Shown: piece by piece, positions 41,543 to 41,946 of the stretch
Position numbering within the stretch: the first letter of the stretch is position 1
Layout: each line of letters starts with the position of its first letter
NCBI GenBank assembly: GCA_023381615.1
Contig: JAMCQL010000030.1
Coordinates: forward strand, 1-41,946
Reading direction: 5' to 3'
Source: Bacteroidota bacterium
GTDB taxonomy: Bacteria > Bacteroidota > Ignavibacteria > Kryptoniales > JAKASW01
Length of the DNA stretch: 41,946 nucleotides
The notes under the pieces: generated by a model
What the model saw: only the letters and a program-made list of their open reading frames with translations
Database searches by the model: none
What the model was told of the DNA's origin: nothing
Position numbers and translations under genes: made by a program

Positions 41543-41946
41543 TCATCTGAGTAAAATTAGCTTCTTGGTTTGTACAAACCGACCTGCCACCAGACGGTAA
41601 AAATACACTCCGCTTGCGACATTGGTTGCATCCCACTGCACTGTATGTTCACCGGGTTGGTCTATCTTGTCGATCAGGGTAATGACTTGCTGTCCAAGCG
41701 TGTTGAACACCTTGAGCAATACCCTTGATTGCTCTGGCAGTTCGTACCGAATCGCTGTGCGGGGATTGAACGGATTTGGGTAGTTTTGCAATAGTTGAAA
41801 GCCTTTTGGCGTAGAAATCCTGCTATTTTCTATGCTCATAGTTGCTGTATCAGCAGCGCCAGCATAAATTGAAATATCATCGACGTACCCAGTAAAATTT
41901 CCTGGTGGAGATATGTTATCGTACGCGACCATGATACGTTTAATCG
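41543..41946 (-). CDS. C-terminal end of a T9SS-exported protein (truncated by the window)
   Basis: The visible 133 codons stay open to the window edge. They contain the end of a beta-sandwich ('GYVDDISIYAG', as in LamG/concanavalin-like domains) and a complete T9SS type A sorting domain ('LLQNYPNPFNPRTAIRYELPE' split over residues, 'GVYFYRLVAG', ending 'KKLILLR'). The protein should be secreted and possibly attached to the surface. The start lies outside. The catalytic or binding part cannot be judged. Confidence 0.9.
   Translation of the reverse strand, partial: IKRIMVAYDNISPPGNFTGYVDDISIYAGAADTATMSIENSRISTPKGFQLLQNYPNPFNPRTAIRYELPEQSRVLLKVFNTLGQQVITLIDKIDQPGEHTVQWDATNVASGVYFYRLVAGRFVQTKKLILLR

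Overview
The window reads as a chromosomal stretch of an uncultured bacterium of the Bacteroidota/Chlorobiota (FCB) group, most likely Ignavibacteria-like. The support is a SusC/SusD outer-membrane pair, at least three proteins ending in type IX secretion (T9SS) sorting domains of the 'NYPNPFNP...GxYFYR' type, a rhomboid protease with the C-terminal extension usual in that group, Ig-like (Big_5) lipoproteins and strong AGGAGG-type ribosome binding sites. Base composition is moderate, with AT-rich intergenic stretches. I found no rRNA, tRNA, CRISPR array, prophage or complete insertion sequence. The species assignment is inference.

Layout. 1-4.2 kb: a glycine-rich lipoprotein, an MNT/HEPN toxin-antitoxin pair and a cyclic-nucleotide-binding/GAF/PP2C phosphatase preceded by a chain of tiny overlapping ORFs. 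4.3-9.2 kb (minus): susC-susD with a strong terminator. 9.2-12.4 kb: a repeat-rich, eroded zone with a ZIP-transporter remnant, a CAAX-type membrane protease, a small membrane protein, a HIT hydrolase and a four-helix-bundle gene. 12.4-18.3 kb (minus): ispG, a rhomboid protease, pgk, two exported LolA-like proteins and gap. 18.5-22.3 kb (plus): a T9SS-secreted Ig-like protein, an IscA/ErpA-type Fe-S protein, superoxide dismutase and a Met/His-rich exported protein. 22.6-26.1 kb (minus): secG, a REC-histidine kinase, a BamA-like barrel protein and rsmE, closely packed. 26.5-34.7 kb (minus): an aldo/keto reductase; then tsaD, trpA, a chorismate mutase-MltG fusion, a polytopic membrane protein, ubiX and a Big_5 lipoprotein, closely packed. 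35.0-40.1 kb: a small basic exported protein (plus), then a glycosyltransferase-9/TPR protein and a GH31 glycosidase with T9SS signal (minus). 40.2-41.5 kb: a BrnT-like toxin-antitoxin module bordered by integron attC-like motifs. The window ends inside another T9SS-exported protein.

Four things stand out. First, one open frame joins an AroQ-type chorismate mutase to a membrane-anchored MltG transglycosylase, directly after trpA. Second, short palindromic repeats have entered protein genes in frame: 10 residues inside the T9SS signal of the GH31 enzyme, a linker in the PP2C phosphatase, and the C-termini of two membrane proteins. This resembles Rickettsia palindromic elements. Third, a toxin-antitoxin cassette at the right end has boundaries resembling integron attC sites. 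Fourth, a composite intergenic repeat (CACAGAG/CCGTG-type flanks around a C5T3-loop-A3G5 hairpin) occurs twice in opposite orientations.
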